From the NCBI GenBank assembly GCA_964634325.1, contig CAZWJF010000004.1, forward strand, positions 124,001 through 188,000: 64,000 bases of DNA, read 5' to 3'. The position numbers and the translations under genes are program-made. How positions within the stretch are numbered: position 1 is the first letter of the stretch; each line of letters begins with the position of its first letter. The DNA comes from JAJXWB01 sp964634325. GTDB taxonomy: Bacteria > Pseudomonadota > Alphaproteobacteria > Rhizobiales > Beijerinckiaceae. Shown piece by piece: positions 25,154 through 33,074 of this stretch. The notes under the pieces are model-generated. The model saw only the letters and a program-made list of their open reading frames with translations, did not search any database and was not told where the DNA came from.

Positions 25154-25648
25154 ATGCGCTGTCCCTATTGCGGCTCACTCGACACGCAGGTGAAGGATTC
25201 CCGCCCGACCGACGATTCGGCGGCGATCCGGCGCCGTCGCGTCTGCCCGGATTGCGGCGGCCGGTTCACCACCTTCGAGCGCGTGCAATTGCGCGATCTC
25301 ATCGTCGTCAAGAAATCCGGCCGGCGGGTGCCGTTCGAGCGTGAGAAGCTGATGCGCTCGCTCGCCATCGCGCTGCGCAAGCGTCCGGTCGATCCCGAAC
25401 GCGTCGAACGCATGGTCAACGGCGTCGTGCGCCAGCTCGAGAGCGAGGGCGAGAGCGAAATCCAGAGCGCGCGCATCGGCGAGCTCATCATGCAGGGCCT
25501 GAAATCGCTCGACGACGTGGCCTACGTCCGCTTCGCCTCGGTCTATCGCGACTTCCGCGAGGCGCGCGATTTCGGCGCGCTGATCGACGAATTGTCGGTC
25601 GAGGACGAGGACGATCCCAAGCCGCGATCCAAGGCGTCGAAGGGATGA
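25154..25648 (+). CDS. nrdR: Transcriptional repressor NrdR
   Basis: NrdR represses ribonucleotide reductase genes in response to dATP/ATP. The 164-residue protein has the N-terminal zinc ribbon with Cys3, Cys6, Cys31 and Cys34 (RCPYCGS and CPDCGG) and the ATP-cone domain beginning VVKKSGRRVPFEREKLMRSL. It is coupled to ribD by a 4-nt overlap (ATGA), a conserved arrangement in alphaproteobacteria. A palindromic element lies in its promoter. Confidence 0.96.
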   Translation: MRCPYCGSLDTQVKDSRPTDDSAAIRRRRVCPDCGGRFTTFERVQLRDLIVVKKSGRRVPFEREKLMRSLAIALRKRPVDPERVERMVNGVVRQLESEGESEIQSARIGELIMQGLKSLDDVAYVRFASVYRDFREARDFGALIDELSVEDEDDPKPRSKASKG

Positions 25649-26778
25649 GCGGTGAGTTCTGGAAAACCTCCGCGCCCCCGCGCGCCGACGCCGACTTCAT
25701 GCGCGCGGCGTTGGCTTTGGGACGGCGCGGACTGGGGCGCACGGCGGAAAATCCGTCGGTCGGCGCGCTGGTCGTGCGCGACGGTTTGATCGTCGCACAG
25801 GGCTGGACGCAGGACGGCGGGCGCCCGCACGCCGAACGCGTCGCGCTCGACGCCGCCGGCGATCTCGCGCGGGGCGCTACGCTTTACGTTACGCTGGAGC
25901 CCTGCAGTCATCACGGCAAGACGCCGCCTTGCGCCGACGCGATCGTCGCCGCCGGCGTTGCGCGCGTCGTCTCTGCGCTCGAAGATTCCGACCCGCGCGT
26001 CGCGGGCAGGGGACACGCGTTGCTGCGCGCAGCCGGCGTCGAGGTGACCACGGGCGTCTGCGCGGAGGAGGCGCGGCGCGCCAATCTCGGGCACATTTTG
26101 CGCGTGACGCAGGGTCGTTCGATGGTGACGCTGAAACTGGCCGAAACGCTCGACGGTTATGCGGCCGGCGACGAGCACGATCCGCGCCTGACGATCACCT
26201 CCGCCGCCGCCAACGCGCGTACGCATGCGATGCGCGCGATGCACGACGCGATCATGGTGGGGATCGGCACGGCGGTCGCTGACGATCCGCTGATGACCGT
26301 GCGTGCGCCCGGGCTCGAGACGCGCAAGCCGCTGCGCGTCGTGCTCGACGCCGAACTCGCGCTCTCTCCGCGGTCGCGGCTCGCGACGTCGGCGCGCGAG
26401 ACGCCGGTTCTGGCGCTCGGCGGCGCAGATGCGCAATCTGCGCGCGCCGATGCGTTGCGCGCGCAGGGCGTCGAGATCGCGCCGGTTGCGCTCGACGCCG
26501 GAGGACGGATCGATCTGCGGGCTGCGCTCGGACATCTGGCGTCGCGCGGGCTCACGAGGGTCTTTAGCGAGGGCGGGCCGCGGATCGGCGCGGCGCTGAT
26601 CGGTCAGGGGCTGGCGGACGAGGTCGTGATCTTCACCGGGCCGAAGCCGCACGGGCGCGGGACGCCGGCGCTCAGCGCGGAAGCGCGGGCGATCCTGAAC
26701 GACCCGTCGCGTTACGCGCTCGCGGAAGATACGAAGCTCGGCGTGGATCGCATGCGCCGATACGAAAGGATTTTGTGA
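25645..26778 (+). CDS. ribD: Bifunctional diaminohydroxyphosphoribosylaminopyrimidine deaminase / 5-amino-6-(5-phosphoribosylamino)uracil reductase
   Basis: RibD performs the second and third steps of riboflavin synthesis. The N-terminal deaminase has the zinc ligands in HAE (residues 62-64) and PCSHHGKTPPC (Cys87, Cys96). The C-terminal reductase part starts near MVTLKLAETLDGYAA and contains EGGPRIGAAL. The 377-residue length is usual for the fused form. Its start overlaps the nrdR stop and its stop overlaps the ribE start by one base. Confidence 0.95.
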   Translation: MSGEFWKTSAPPRADADFMRAALALGRRGLGRTAENPSVGALVVRDGLIVAQGWTQDGGRPHAERVALDAAGDLARGATLYVTLEPCSHHGKTPPCADAIVAAGVARVVSALEDSDPRVAGRGHALLRAAGVEVTTGVCAEEARRANLGHILRVTQGRSMVTLKLAETLDGYAAGDEHDPRLTITSAAANARTHAMRAMHDAIMVGIGTAVADDPLMTVRAPGLETRKPLRVVLDAELALSPRSRLATSARETPVLALGGADAQSARADALRAQGVEIAPVALDAGGRIDLRAALGHLASRGLTRVFSEGGPRIGAALIGQGLADEVVIFTGPKPHGRGTPALSAEARAILNDPSRYALAEDTKLGVDRMRRYERIL

Positions 26779-27380
26779 TGTTCACGGGCCTCGTCACCGA
26801 CGTCGGCGAAATTCTCTCCGTCGAGCCGCGCGGCGACCTGCGCCGCCTGCGCATCGCCTGTTCCTACGATCCCGCAACGATCGCGCTCGGCGCGTCGATC
26901 GCCTGTTCCGGCGTGTGCATGACCGCCGTCGACGTCGGCAACGACGGCAGCCGCAACTGGTACGAAGTCGACGCCGCCGCCGAGACGCTCGCCAAGACGA
27001 CGGTGGGGCTGTGGACGGTCGGGCGACGCATCAATCTCGAACGCTCGCTGAAGATCGGCGACGAACTCGGCGGCCATATCGTGACCGGCCATGTCGACGG
27101 CGTCGCGCGCATTCTCGAGCGCCGCGATTTCGACGGCATGGCGCATTTCGAGATCGAGGCGCCGCGCGACCTGTCGAAATTCATCGCGGCCAAAGGCTCC
27201 GTCGCGCTCGACGGAACGTCGTTGACCGTCAACGAGGTGTCGGGCGACAAATTCACCATCCTGCTCATTCCGCACACGCTCGCCGTCACCACCTGGGGCG
27301 AGCGCGGACAGGGCGATCCGATCAATCTCGAGGTCGACCTGATGGCGCGCTATGCGGCGAGATTGACCGAGGCGCGCTGA
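26778..27380 (+). CDS. ribE: Riboflavin synthase, alpha chain
   Basis: This enzyme dismutates two 6,7-dimethyl-8-ribityllumazine molecules to riboflavin. The 200-residue protein has two lumazine-binding repeats, beginning MFTGLVTDVGEI and GGHIVTGHVDGVARI, and ends with DPINLEVDLMARY. The ATG at 26778 overlaps the ribD stop by one base and has AAAGGA 7 nt upstream. No FMN riboswitch is present before ribD or here, so control probably acts at the nrdR promoter. Confidence 0.95.
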   Translation: MFTGLVTDVGEILSVEPRGDLRRLRIACSYDPATIALGASIACSGVCMTAVDVGNDGSRNWYEVDAAAETLAKTTVGLWTVGRRINLERSLKIGDELGGHIVTGHVDGVARILERRDFDGMAHFEIEAPRDLSKFIAAKGSVALDGTSLTVNEVSGDKFTILLIPHTLAVTTWGERGQGDPINLEVDLMARYAARLTEAR

Positions 27381-27468
27381 AGCAGGCCGCGTCATCCGTG
27401 CGATCGAGCACACGCGGGCGCGCGCATTCGGCTTACCCTGTTGTGGATTGAACTTCGGGGAGGGCGCC

Positions 27469-28407
27469 ATGGCGGCCGGGTTGATGCGCGCGACGATGAT
27501 TTGCGGACTGGTTTTCGGCAGCGCGCTTCCTGCGCTCGCGCAGGACAAGCCGGCGCCGATCGGCCCGAAACTCCAGCCCTACATCGGATGCATCAACAGG
27601 CTGTCGGAACGCTCGTATTCGTCGCGCGAGCGCTATCTCAGCTGGTCGAAGCCGAGCGGCCCTACCGGCCGTGAGCGCATCATCTACGGGCTCTACACGA
27701 TCTACGACACGGCCGACTGCCGCAAGAACGTCGAGAAGGCCGCCGAAATGGCGCCGAAGAACGCGGAGCTTGAAAAGGCCGGCGCCGATTACGCCGCCGC
27801 TGTCGGCGCGCTGGAGCCGCTGCTCAAGGAGGCCGACGATTATTATCGGCAGGAAGACTACAAGGACGACAAGATGGCCAAGGGCAAGGCCATGCATCCC
27901 AAGCTGATGGCGGCATGGGGGGCGTTTGCGGCGGCCGACACGGAGTTGCGGGCAGTCGTGCAACGGCTCAACGACCAGTCGCAGATCGAGGAGATGGCCG
28001 AGGTCGAACAGCGCGAGGGGAAAAAGGCGCGCTGGCACATCATGGATGCGATGTTGAAAGCGAAAGCGCTCAATCGCATCGAGGGCGGCGATCCCGCGAA
28101 GATGGATTTGCCGCGCGTGCAGGAGGCGCTCGGCGTCTACGAGGCCGCCGTGAGGGCGCTGGAGGGCTACGCCGAGGAGCACAAGGACGAACGCGTCGGC
28201 TCTGTCTATGTCAGCGCCGCGAAGTCCTACCTCGCCACGGCGAAGGCGCTGATGCGCCGCGTGCGCGACAAGGTTCCCTACAGCTCCGGCGAGCGCATGA
28301 TGCTGAGCCAGCAGGGCGCGGGCTGGATGATCGAGGGCTCGCCGCCGCGCCTGACGCGCGATTACAACGAGCTGGTGAACCGCTATAATTCCGGGGGACG
28401 GTTCTGA
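27469..28407 (+). CDS. YiiG/DUF3829-like exported protein
   Basis: A signal peptide (to about ALA/QDK) is followed by a largely helical mature protein of about 285 residues. It contains long Ala/Glu/Lys helices (AAEMAPKNAELEKAGADYAA, ADTELRAVVQRLNDQSQIEE) and ends NELVNRYNSGGRF, the pattern of DUF3829 (YiiG) proteins. Two cysteines (GCINR and ADCRK) sit in the N-terminal part. The ATG at 27469 follows GGGGAGGG. No lipobox is seen, unlike E. coli YiiG, which is a lipoprotein. The function of the family is unknown. Confidence 0.75.
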   Translation: MAAGLMRATMICGLVFGSALPALAQDKPAPIGPKLQPYIGCINRLSERSYSSRERYLSWSKPSGPTGRERIIYGLYTIYDTADCRKNVEKAAEMAPKNAELEKAGADYAAAVGALEPLLKEADDYYRQEDYKDDKMAKGKAMHPKLMAAWGAFAAADTELRAVVQRLNDQSQIEEMAEVEQREGKKARWHIMDAMLKAKALNRIEGGDPAKMDLPRVQEALGVYEAAVRALEGYAEEHKDERVGSVYVSAAKSYLATAKALMRRVRDKVPYSSGERMMLSQQGAGWMIEGSPPRLTRDYNELVNRYNSGGRF

Positions 28408-28416
28408 TCGCCGACG

Positions 28417-28450
28417 AGGCGCGCATGGCGGCCCGGCGCGCCGCGCGCCT
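28417..28450 (+). terminator. Hairpin between the YiiG-like gene and ribH
   Basis: Arms AGGCGCGC (28417-28424) and GCGCGCCT (28443-28450) form an 8-bp stem with an 18-nt loop, 10 bp after the YiiG-like stop. There is only a weak T-run after it, so it may be an inefficient terminator. Confidence 0.4.
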
Positions 28451-28502
28451 TGCCTTGGCTGCGCGGCCCCTCTATTGAAGCGCCTCGAGTTTCGAGGATG
28501 TC

Positions 28503-28982
28503 ATGGCCGAGCCGCAACGCGCGAAAAATCAGGACGAGACGCCGGTCGACGGCGCGAAATTTCTCATCGTCGAAGCGCGTTATTACGATTCCATCGGCGC
28601 CATGCTGCTGGACGGCGCGACCGCAGCGCTGAAAAAAGCCGGGGCGGCCTGGGATATCGTCAACGTGCCCGGCGCTCTGGAAATTCCCGCCGCGATCATC
28701 ATCGCCAGCGACGCCTCGCGCGAGCCCTACGCCGGAGCGATCGCGCTCGGCTGCGTCATTCGCGGCGAGACCTATCATTTCGAGATCGTCGCCGGCGAAT
28801 CTTCGCGCGCGCTGATGGATATTTCCGTCTCGCTGCCCATGCCGATCGGCAACGGAATTCTCACCGTCGAGAACGAGGAGCAGGCGATCGTGCGCGCCGA
28901 TCCGAAGCAGGGCGACAAGGGCGGCGACGCCGCGCGCGCCGCGCTGTCGCTGTTCCGGCTGTCGCAACGCGGAGAGGCCTGA
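28503..28982 (+). CDS. ribH: 6,7-dimethyl-8-ribityllumazine synthase
   Basis: RibH joins the ribityl-pyrimidine with dihydroxybutanone phosphate to make lumazine, the substrate of the riboflavin synthase above. The 159-residue protein has NVPGALEIPAAI and GCVIRGETYHFEIVAGES with the conserved His. It continues into nusB after one base, the usual ribH-nusB pair. Confidence 0.95.
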   Translation: MAEPQRAKNQDETPVDGAKFLIVEARYYDSIGAMLLDGATAALKKAGAAWDIVNVPGALEIPAAIIIASDASREPYAGAIALGCVIRGETYHFEIVAGESSRALMDISVSLPMPIGNGILTVENEEQAIVRADPKQGDKGGDAARAALSLFRLSQRGEA

Positions 28983-28983
28983 G

Positions 28984-29442
28984 ATGTCGCGCGGCGAAGG
29001 CCGTTCGGCCGCGCGGCTCGCGGCCGTGCAGGCGCTCTATCAAATGGACGTCACGGGCAAGGGAATCGCCGACATTCTCGCCGAATTCCAGTCCCACTGG
29101 ATCGGTCGCGAGATCGAGGGGGACGAGTACAAGCCGGCCGAGATCGCCTATTTTCGCGACATTCTCGAAGGCGTGCTCGCCGATCAGGTGGCGATCGACC
29201 GGCAGGTCGACGCGACGCTCGCCGAGGGTTGGCCGCTCGCGCGCATCGAGGCGGTGATGCGCGCTATTCTTCGCGCAGGCGACTACGAATTGCGCAAGCG
29301 CGCAGACGTGCCGGCGCGCGTGATCGTGTCGGAATATGTCGACATCGCCGGCGCGTTTTTCGCGCGTGAAGAAGCCGGCATGATCAACGCCGTGCTGGAC
29401 GCGCTCGCGCGCAGGACGCGGGCCGCCGAATTCGCGCGGTGA
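28984..29442 (+). CDS. nusB: Transcription antitermination factor NusB
   Basis: NusB with NusE binds boxA RNA and helps antitermination in rRNA operons. The all-helical 152-residue protein has ARLAAVQALYQMDVTG at the start and the family pattern VIVSEYVDIAGAFFAREEAGMINAVLDALAR at the end. Spacing to ribH is one base, and a weak terminator with seven T follows. Confidence 0.95.
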   Translation: MSRGEGRSAARLAAVQALYQMDVTGKGIADILAEFQSHWIGREIEGDEYKPAEIAYFRDILEGVLADQVAIDRQVDATLAEGWPLARIEAVMRAILRAGDYELRKRADVPARVIVSEYVDIAGAFFAREEAGMINAVLDALARRTRAAEFAR

Positions 29443-29465
29443 GCAAAGCGCAACGCGATTTTTTT
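29431..29465 (+). terminator. Possible terminator after nusB
   Basis: A short stem TCGCG and CGCGA flanks the nusB stop and is followed by a run of seven T (29459-29465). The stem is short with a large loop, so the call rests mainly on the T-run and position. Confidence 0.4.
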
Positions 29466-29575
29466 CTTTGTGCTGCGTCAATGCGTTAGAGGCGCCTTCG
29501 GGTGGAACATACGCTGGGTTCCCGTGAGTGGTTATCCTCCTGTGGGACGCCCCGAGGTTCCAACAGGAGGCCTCA

Positions 29576-29962
29576 ATGAAAACAATCCGAACGATAGCTC
29601 TTGGCCTGTTTGTCGCAGGCGCTTCCGCTTACATCGGCGCAAGCCCGGCGGCGGCCAGTCCGCTCAGCGGATCGTCGCGCGCCGCGCTGTCAGACGAGTT
29701 CAATCTCGACAACGGTGCGGCCAGGCCGATCGATGAAGTTCAGTTCCGTGGCGGCCGCGGAGGCCGCGGCGGCGGGGGCGTCATCGGCGGCAGAGGCGGT
29801 CGTGGAGGCGGCGGCTGGGACGACGGCGGCGGCGCCGCGGCTGGCGCTGCAATCGGCATCATCGGCGGCGTGCTTGGCGCCATAGCTGCGCAGCAAGAAG
29901 CCGACCGGCAGATGCAATACGAGCGCCGGTACTATCGCCAGAATCGTCGGCGTCACCGCTGA
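29576..29962 (+). CDS. Exported glycine-rich protein with glycine-zipper segment
   Basis: A signal peptide (MKTIRTIALGLFVAGASAYIG to about AAA/SPL) is followed by a Gly/Arg tract with repeats RGGRGGRGGGG (about residues 58-80). Next come a Gly/Ala hydrophobic segment (GAAIGIIGGVLGAIA) that looks like a glycine zipper, and an Arg/Tyr-rich basic tail (YERRYYRQNRRRHR). AGGAGG at 29565-29570 supports the ATG at 29576. Related glycine-zipper proteins of this order often associate with membranes. Function unknown. Confidence 0.7.
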   Translation: MKTIRTIALGLFVAGASAYIGASPAAASPLSGSSRAALSDEFNLDNGAARPIDEVQFRGGRGGRGGGGVIGGRGGRGGGGWDDGGGAAAGAAIGIIGGVLGAIAAQQEADRQMQYERRYYRQNRRRHR

Positions 29963-30014
29963 GACGCAAGCCAAAAAGGCGGCCCTCGACGGGCTCCGCA
30001 CAGAGGAGGACCAA

Positions 30015-30521
30015 ATGAAATACCGCAACAAGGCCGCGCTTTTCGCGGCGGCGTTCCTCGCGACGGGCGTCGGCTGCGCCTGGGCGGAGGACGAACCCAA
30101 AATTACGCGATCCGCCGACGGCTGGATGGTGAAATCCGAAGGGTCCGAATTCACGGAAAACCGCAATATCATCGCGCTGAAGATCGATCGGGACGTCACC
30201 ACGGGGATCGCGTTGAGGTGCAGCGATCACAAGAAGTCTGTGACCTTGCGCCACTACGATGCGACCTACGAGCCGGGCAAGAGCTACGCGATGCAGGTGC
30301 GCGTCGCCAAGGGCGAAATCCAGTCCTACACGACCACGGCGATCAACAACCGGACGCTGCAAGTCAGCGGCGGCGAAAAGCTGGTCGACGGAATCATGGG
30401 CGCCAAGAAATTCGCGATCAAGCTGCAGACCGGCGTCGATCTCTTCGAGGAGCTGGTGTACGAATCGAAAGACATGCGCGGCGCGCTCAAAGCGTATCTT
30501 GAGGAATGCCCGGTCAAGTAA
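30015..30521 (+). CDS. Exported hypothetical protein, 168 residues
   Basis: A signal peptide (MKYRNKAALFAAAFLATGVGCAWA) precedes a mature domain of about 145 residues rich in beta strands (NIIALKIDRDVTTGIALRCSD, KKSVTLRHYDATYEPG, SYAMQVRVAKGEIQSY). It ends with a short helical part and one late cysteine (LEECPVK), which may pair with the Cys in RCSD. AGAGGAGG precedes the ATG. It is 52 nt after the glycine-rich gene on the same strand. I do not recognise the family. Confidence 0.7.
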   Translation: MKYRNKAALFAAAFLATGVGCAWAEDEPKITRSADGWMVKSEGSEFTENRNIIALKIDRDVTTGIALRCSDHKKSVTLRHYDATYEPGKSYAMQVRVAKGEIQSYTTTAINNRTLQVSGGEKLVDGIMGAKKFAIKLQTGVDLFEELVYESKDMRGALKAYLEECPVK

Positions 30522-30628
30522 TCGCGCCTCGCTCCGCCGTACTCGTCAGGATCGGCAGGTCGCCGGGTTGCTCGCATGGCGGGCGGCCCGGGTTCCTGCG
30601 CGCCGGTGGGGCGGTGCTATAAGCGGGC

Positions 30629-31630
30629 ATGTCTCGACCGTCCGAAGATGATCTCATCGCGCAGTTCTTCGCGCCGCTCGCCGGGCCGGGCGGGCTGGGG
30701 CTGCGCGACGACGCCGCGCTGCTTGCGCCGCCGCCGGGGACGGAGATCGTCGCTACGGTCGACGGTTTGGTGGCGGGCGTGCACTTTTTCGCCGACGACC
30801 CGCCGGACTCCATCGCCCGCAAGGCCTTGCGCGTAAACCTGTCCGATCTCGCGGCGAAAGGCGCGACGCCGCTCGGGTTCCTGCTGACGTTGGCGTTGCC
30901 GCGCGACTGGACGTCCGATTGGCTTTCACAATTCGCACGCGGCCTCGGTGAAGACGCGCGCGACTACGCCTGCCCGCTGCTCGGCGGAGACACGGTGTCG
31001 ACGCCCGGTCCTTTGACGCTGTCGGTCACGGCGCTGGGCGCCGCGCCCGCGGGCCGGATGGTCCCACGGACAGGCGCGCGGGCAGGGGACTTGCTCTATG
31101 TCTCGGGAACGATCGGCGATGCGGCGCTGTGGCTGCCGGCGCGCCGGCAGCGTCTCGCAGGCGGCCAGGACATCCGGTCCGGGGTTCTGGACGCAATCGA
31201 CCTGGCGCATCTGAAACGGCGCTATCTCTTGCCGCAGCCGCGCGTGAGGCTGGCGCCGGCGCTGCTCGAATTCGCCTCGGGCGCGATGGACGTCTCCGAC
31301 GGGCTCGTTGGCGATCTCGCCAAGATGATGCGGGTCAGCGGCGTCGGCGCGGAGGTGGACATCGCCCGCATCCCGCTGTCGGCGGCGGCGGCCGAGTTCG
31401 TTCTGGCCGAACCGGAGATGCTCGAAACCGCGCTCACCGGCGGCGACGATTACGAGATTCTCGCGAGCATTCCCCCGGAGCGCGCGGCGGCTTTCGAGGC
31501 GGCTGCGCGCGCGGCCGGCGTCGAGGTCTCGCAAATCGGCGTCGTGGTCGAGGGCTCTGCGCCGCCTGCGTTCCGCGACGCGCGCGGAGCGCCCATGTCG
31601 TTTCGACGCGGCTCGTTCAGCCATTTCTGA
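30629..31630 (+). CDS. thiL: Thiamine-monophosphate kinase
   Basis: ThiL phosphorylates thiamine monophosphate to the active coenzyme thiamine diphosphate. The 333-residue protein has the DDAALL Mg site, TVDGLVAGVHF, VNLSDLAAKGATPLGFLL, LLGGDTV and DVSDGLVGDLAK, all PurM/ThiL-family signatures. No TPP riboswitch is visible upstream. An MFS gene follows after 58 bp. Confidence 0.95.
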   Translation: MSRPSEDDLIAQFFAPLAGPGGLGLRDDAALLAPPPGTEIVATVDGLVAGVHFFADDPPDSIARKALRVNLSDLAAKGATPLGFLLTLALPRDWTSDWLSQFARGLGEDARDYACPLLGGDTVSTPGPLTLSVTALGAAPAGRMVPRTGARAGDLLYVSGTIGDAALWLPARRQRLAGGQDIRSGVLDAIDLAHLKRRYLLPQPRVRLAPALLEFASGAMDVSDGLVGDLAKMMRVSGVGAEVDIARIPLSAAAAEFVLAEPEMLETALTGGDDYEILASIPPERAAAFEAAARAAGVEVSQIGVVVEGSAPPAFRDARGAPMSFRRGSFSHF

Positions 31631-31688
31631 TTGCGCAGGCGTCTTCGATCGTTACGGTGCGCGCAAACAAGAAGGGGAGGCGCGCGCC

Positions 31689-32930
31689 ATGACGGCGGCG
31701 GATCAGAGAATCGCGCAGCACGAGCGGGACGATGCGGCCAAGCGCCTGGCGCTGCGGCTGTCGCTTGCGTCGGCGCTTGCGGGCGCGAACGCCTCCGTCA
31801 TTTTCGCAACCGAGTCGATCCTCGGCGTCAGCATGGCGCCGAATCCCGGCCTCGCGACCGTGCCGTTGAGCTGCTACGTCGTCGGTCTGGCGATGGGCAC
31901 GCTGCCGATCGGCTGGGTTGCGCGAAGCTTCGGCCGCCGGGCGGCGTTTCTGGTCGGCGCGTTCTTCGGCGTGTTGACGGGCCTGCTGGCGGCGACCGCC
32001 ACGCTGATCTGGAACTTCCCTCTGCTCTGCCTATCGGCGATATTTGGCGGCGCCTATGCGGCCGCGTCGCAATCCTATCGGTTCGCCGCGGCCGACGGCG
32101 CGAGCCCCTATCTCCAGCCCAAGCTGATTTCGTGGGTGCTGACGGGGGGCGTGATCGCCGGCGTGCTGGGGCCGCAACTCGTGCAGCACACGATGGATCT
32201 GTGGCCTCAGCACTTGTTTGCGGCGACCTATGTCGGTCAGGCGATCGTCGCCGTGCTGGCGATGGCGGTGCTCGCGGGCGTCAAGGCGCCGCCGCCGGCG
32301 CCGGTGGCCGCCGAGGCCGCCCGGCCGCTGGGCGAGATCGTGTCGCAGCCGCAATTCGTCGTCGCGGCCATCTGCGGAACGGTCTCCTACGCCCTGATGA
32401 ACCTGGTGATGACCTCGGCGCCGCTCGCCATGAAGATGTGCGGGCTGTCGCTGAGCGATTCGAACCTCGGCATCCAGTGGCACATCATCGGCATGTACGC
32501 GCCGAGCTTCTTCACCGGAAACCTCATCAATCGCTTCGGCGCGCCGCGCGTCGTCGCGCTGGGCCTGGCGCTCGAGATCGTTTCGGCGCTGGTCGATCTT
32601 CACGGCGTGAGCGTCGGCCACTTCTGGACCGGACTCATTCTGCTCGGCGTGGGCTGGAACTTCGGCTTCATCGGCGCTTCGGCGATGGTGGTGGCGTCGC
32701 ATCGGCCGCAAGAGCGCAACAAGGTCCAGTCCTTCAACGATTTCGTGATCTTCGGCACGATGGCGCTCGGATCGTTCTCGTCGGGGCAGATGCTGGCCGA
32801 AGGCGGGTGGAACCTTGTCAACATCGTCGTGTTTCCGCCGGCCGCAATCGGGCTGGTCGCGCTCGTCTGGCTGGCGCGCCGCGCCAAGGCCGCCGCGCGC
32901 CCCTCGCCAGCGGCGGTCGACAATGGTTGA
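31689..32930 (+). CDS. MFS transporter
   Basis: The 413-residue product has about twelve hydrophobic helices in two halves separated by a Pro/Ala-rich cytoplasmic loop (VKAPPPAPVAAEAARPLGEIV). The motif WVARSFGRRAAFLVGAF after helix 2 is a version of the MFS signature loop. It is drug-exporter-like in general layout, but the substrate cannot be inferred. AAGGGGAGG sits 8 nt before the ATG at 31689. Confidence 0.85.
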   Translation: MTAADQRIAQHERDDAAKRLALRLSLASALAGANASVIFATESILGVSMAPNPGLATVPLSCYVVGLAMGTLPIGWVARSFGRRAAFLVGAFFGVLTGLLAATATLIWNFPLLCLSAIFGGAYAAASQSYRFAAADGASPYLQPKLISWVLTGGVIAGVLGPQLVQHTMDLWPQHLFAATYVGQAIVAVLAMAVLAGVKAPPPAPVAAEAARPLGEIVSQPQFVVAAICGTVSYALMNLVMTSAPLAMKMCGLSLSDSNLGIQWHIIGMYAPSFFTGNLINRFGAPRVVALGLALEIVSALVDLHGVSVGHFWTGLILLGVGWNFGFIGASAMVVASHRPQERNKVQSFNDFVIFGTMALGSFSSGQMLAEGGWNLVNIVVFPPAAIGLVALVWLARRAKAAARPSPAAVDNG

Positions 32931-33074
32931 AAAGACGTTAAGCCCCTCCCTACGACTCATTGCAGCCACAATTCATTTCTGGCAGAAAGCGCCGCGAACT
33001 GCGGCCCCGCGAGGCCGTCGGGAGGACAAGCTAAGGTCGGGTTCAACGGCCGGAAATCACCACAGGCGGTATCC

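Noticed and set aside
25081..25160. FMN riboswitch before the riboflavin genes
   Set aside because: The region is too short and lacks the conserved RFN-element stems; ribD and ribE starts overlap previous genes.
30522..30628. TPP riboswitch before thiL
   Set aside because: No THI-box-like CTGAGA or ACCTGA pattern was seen in the upstream gap.
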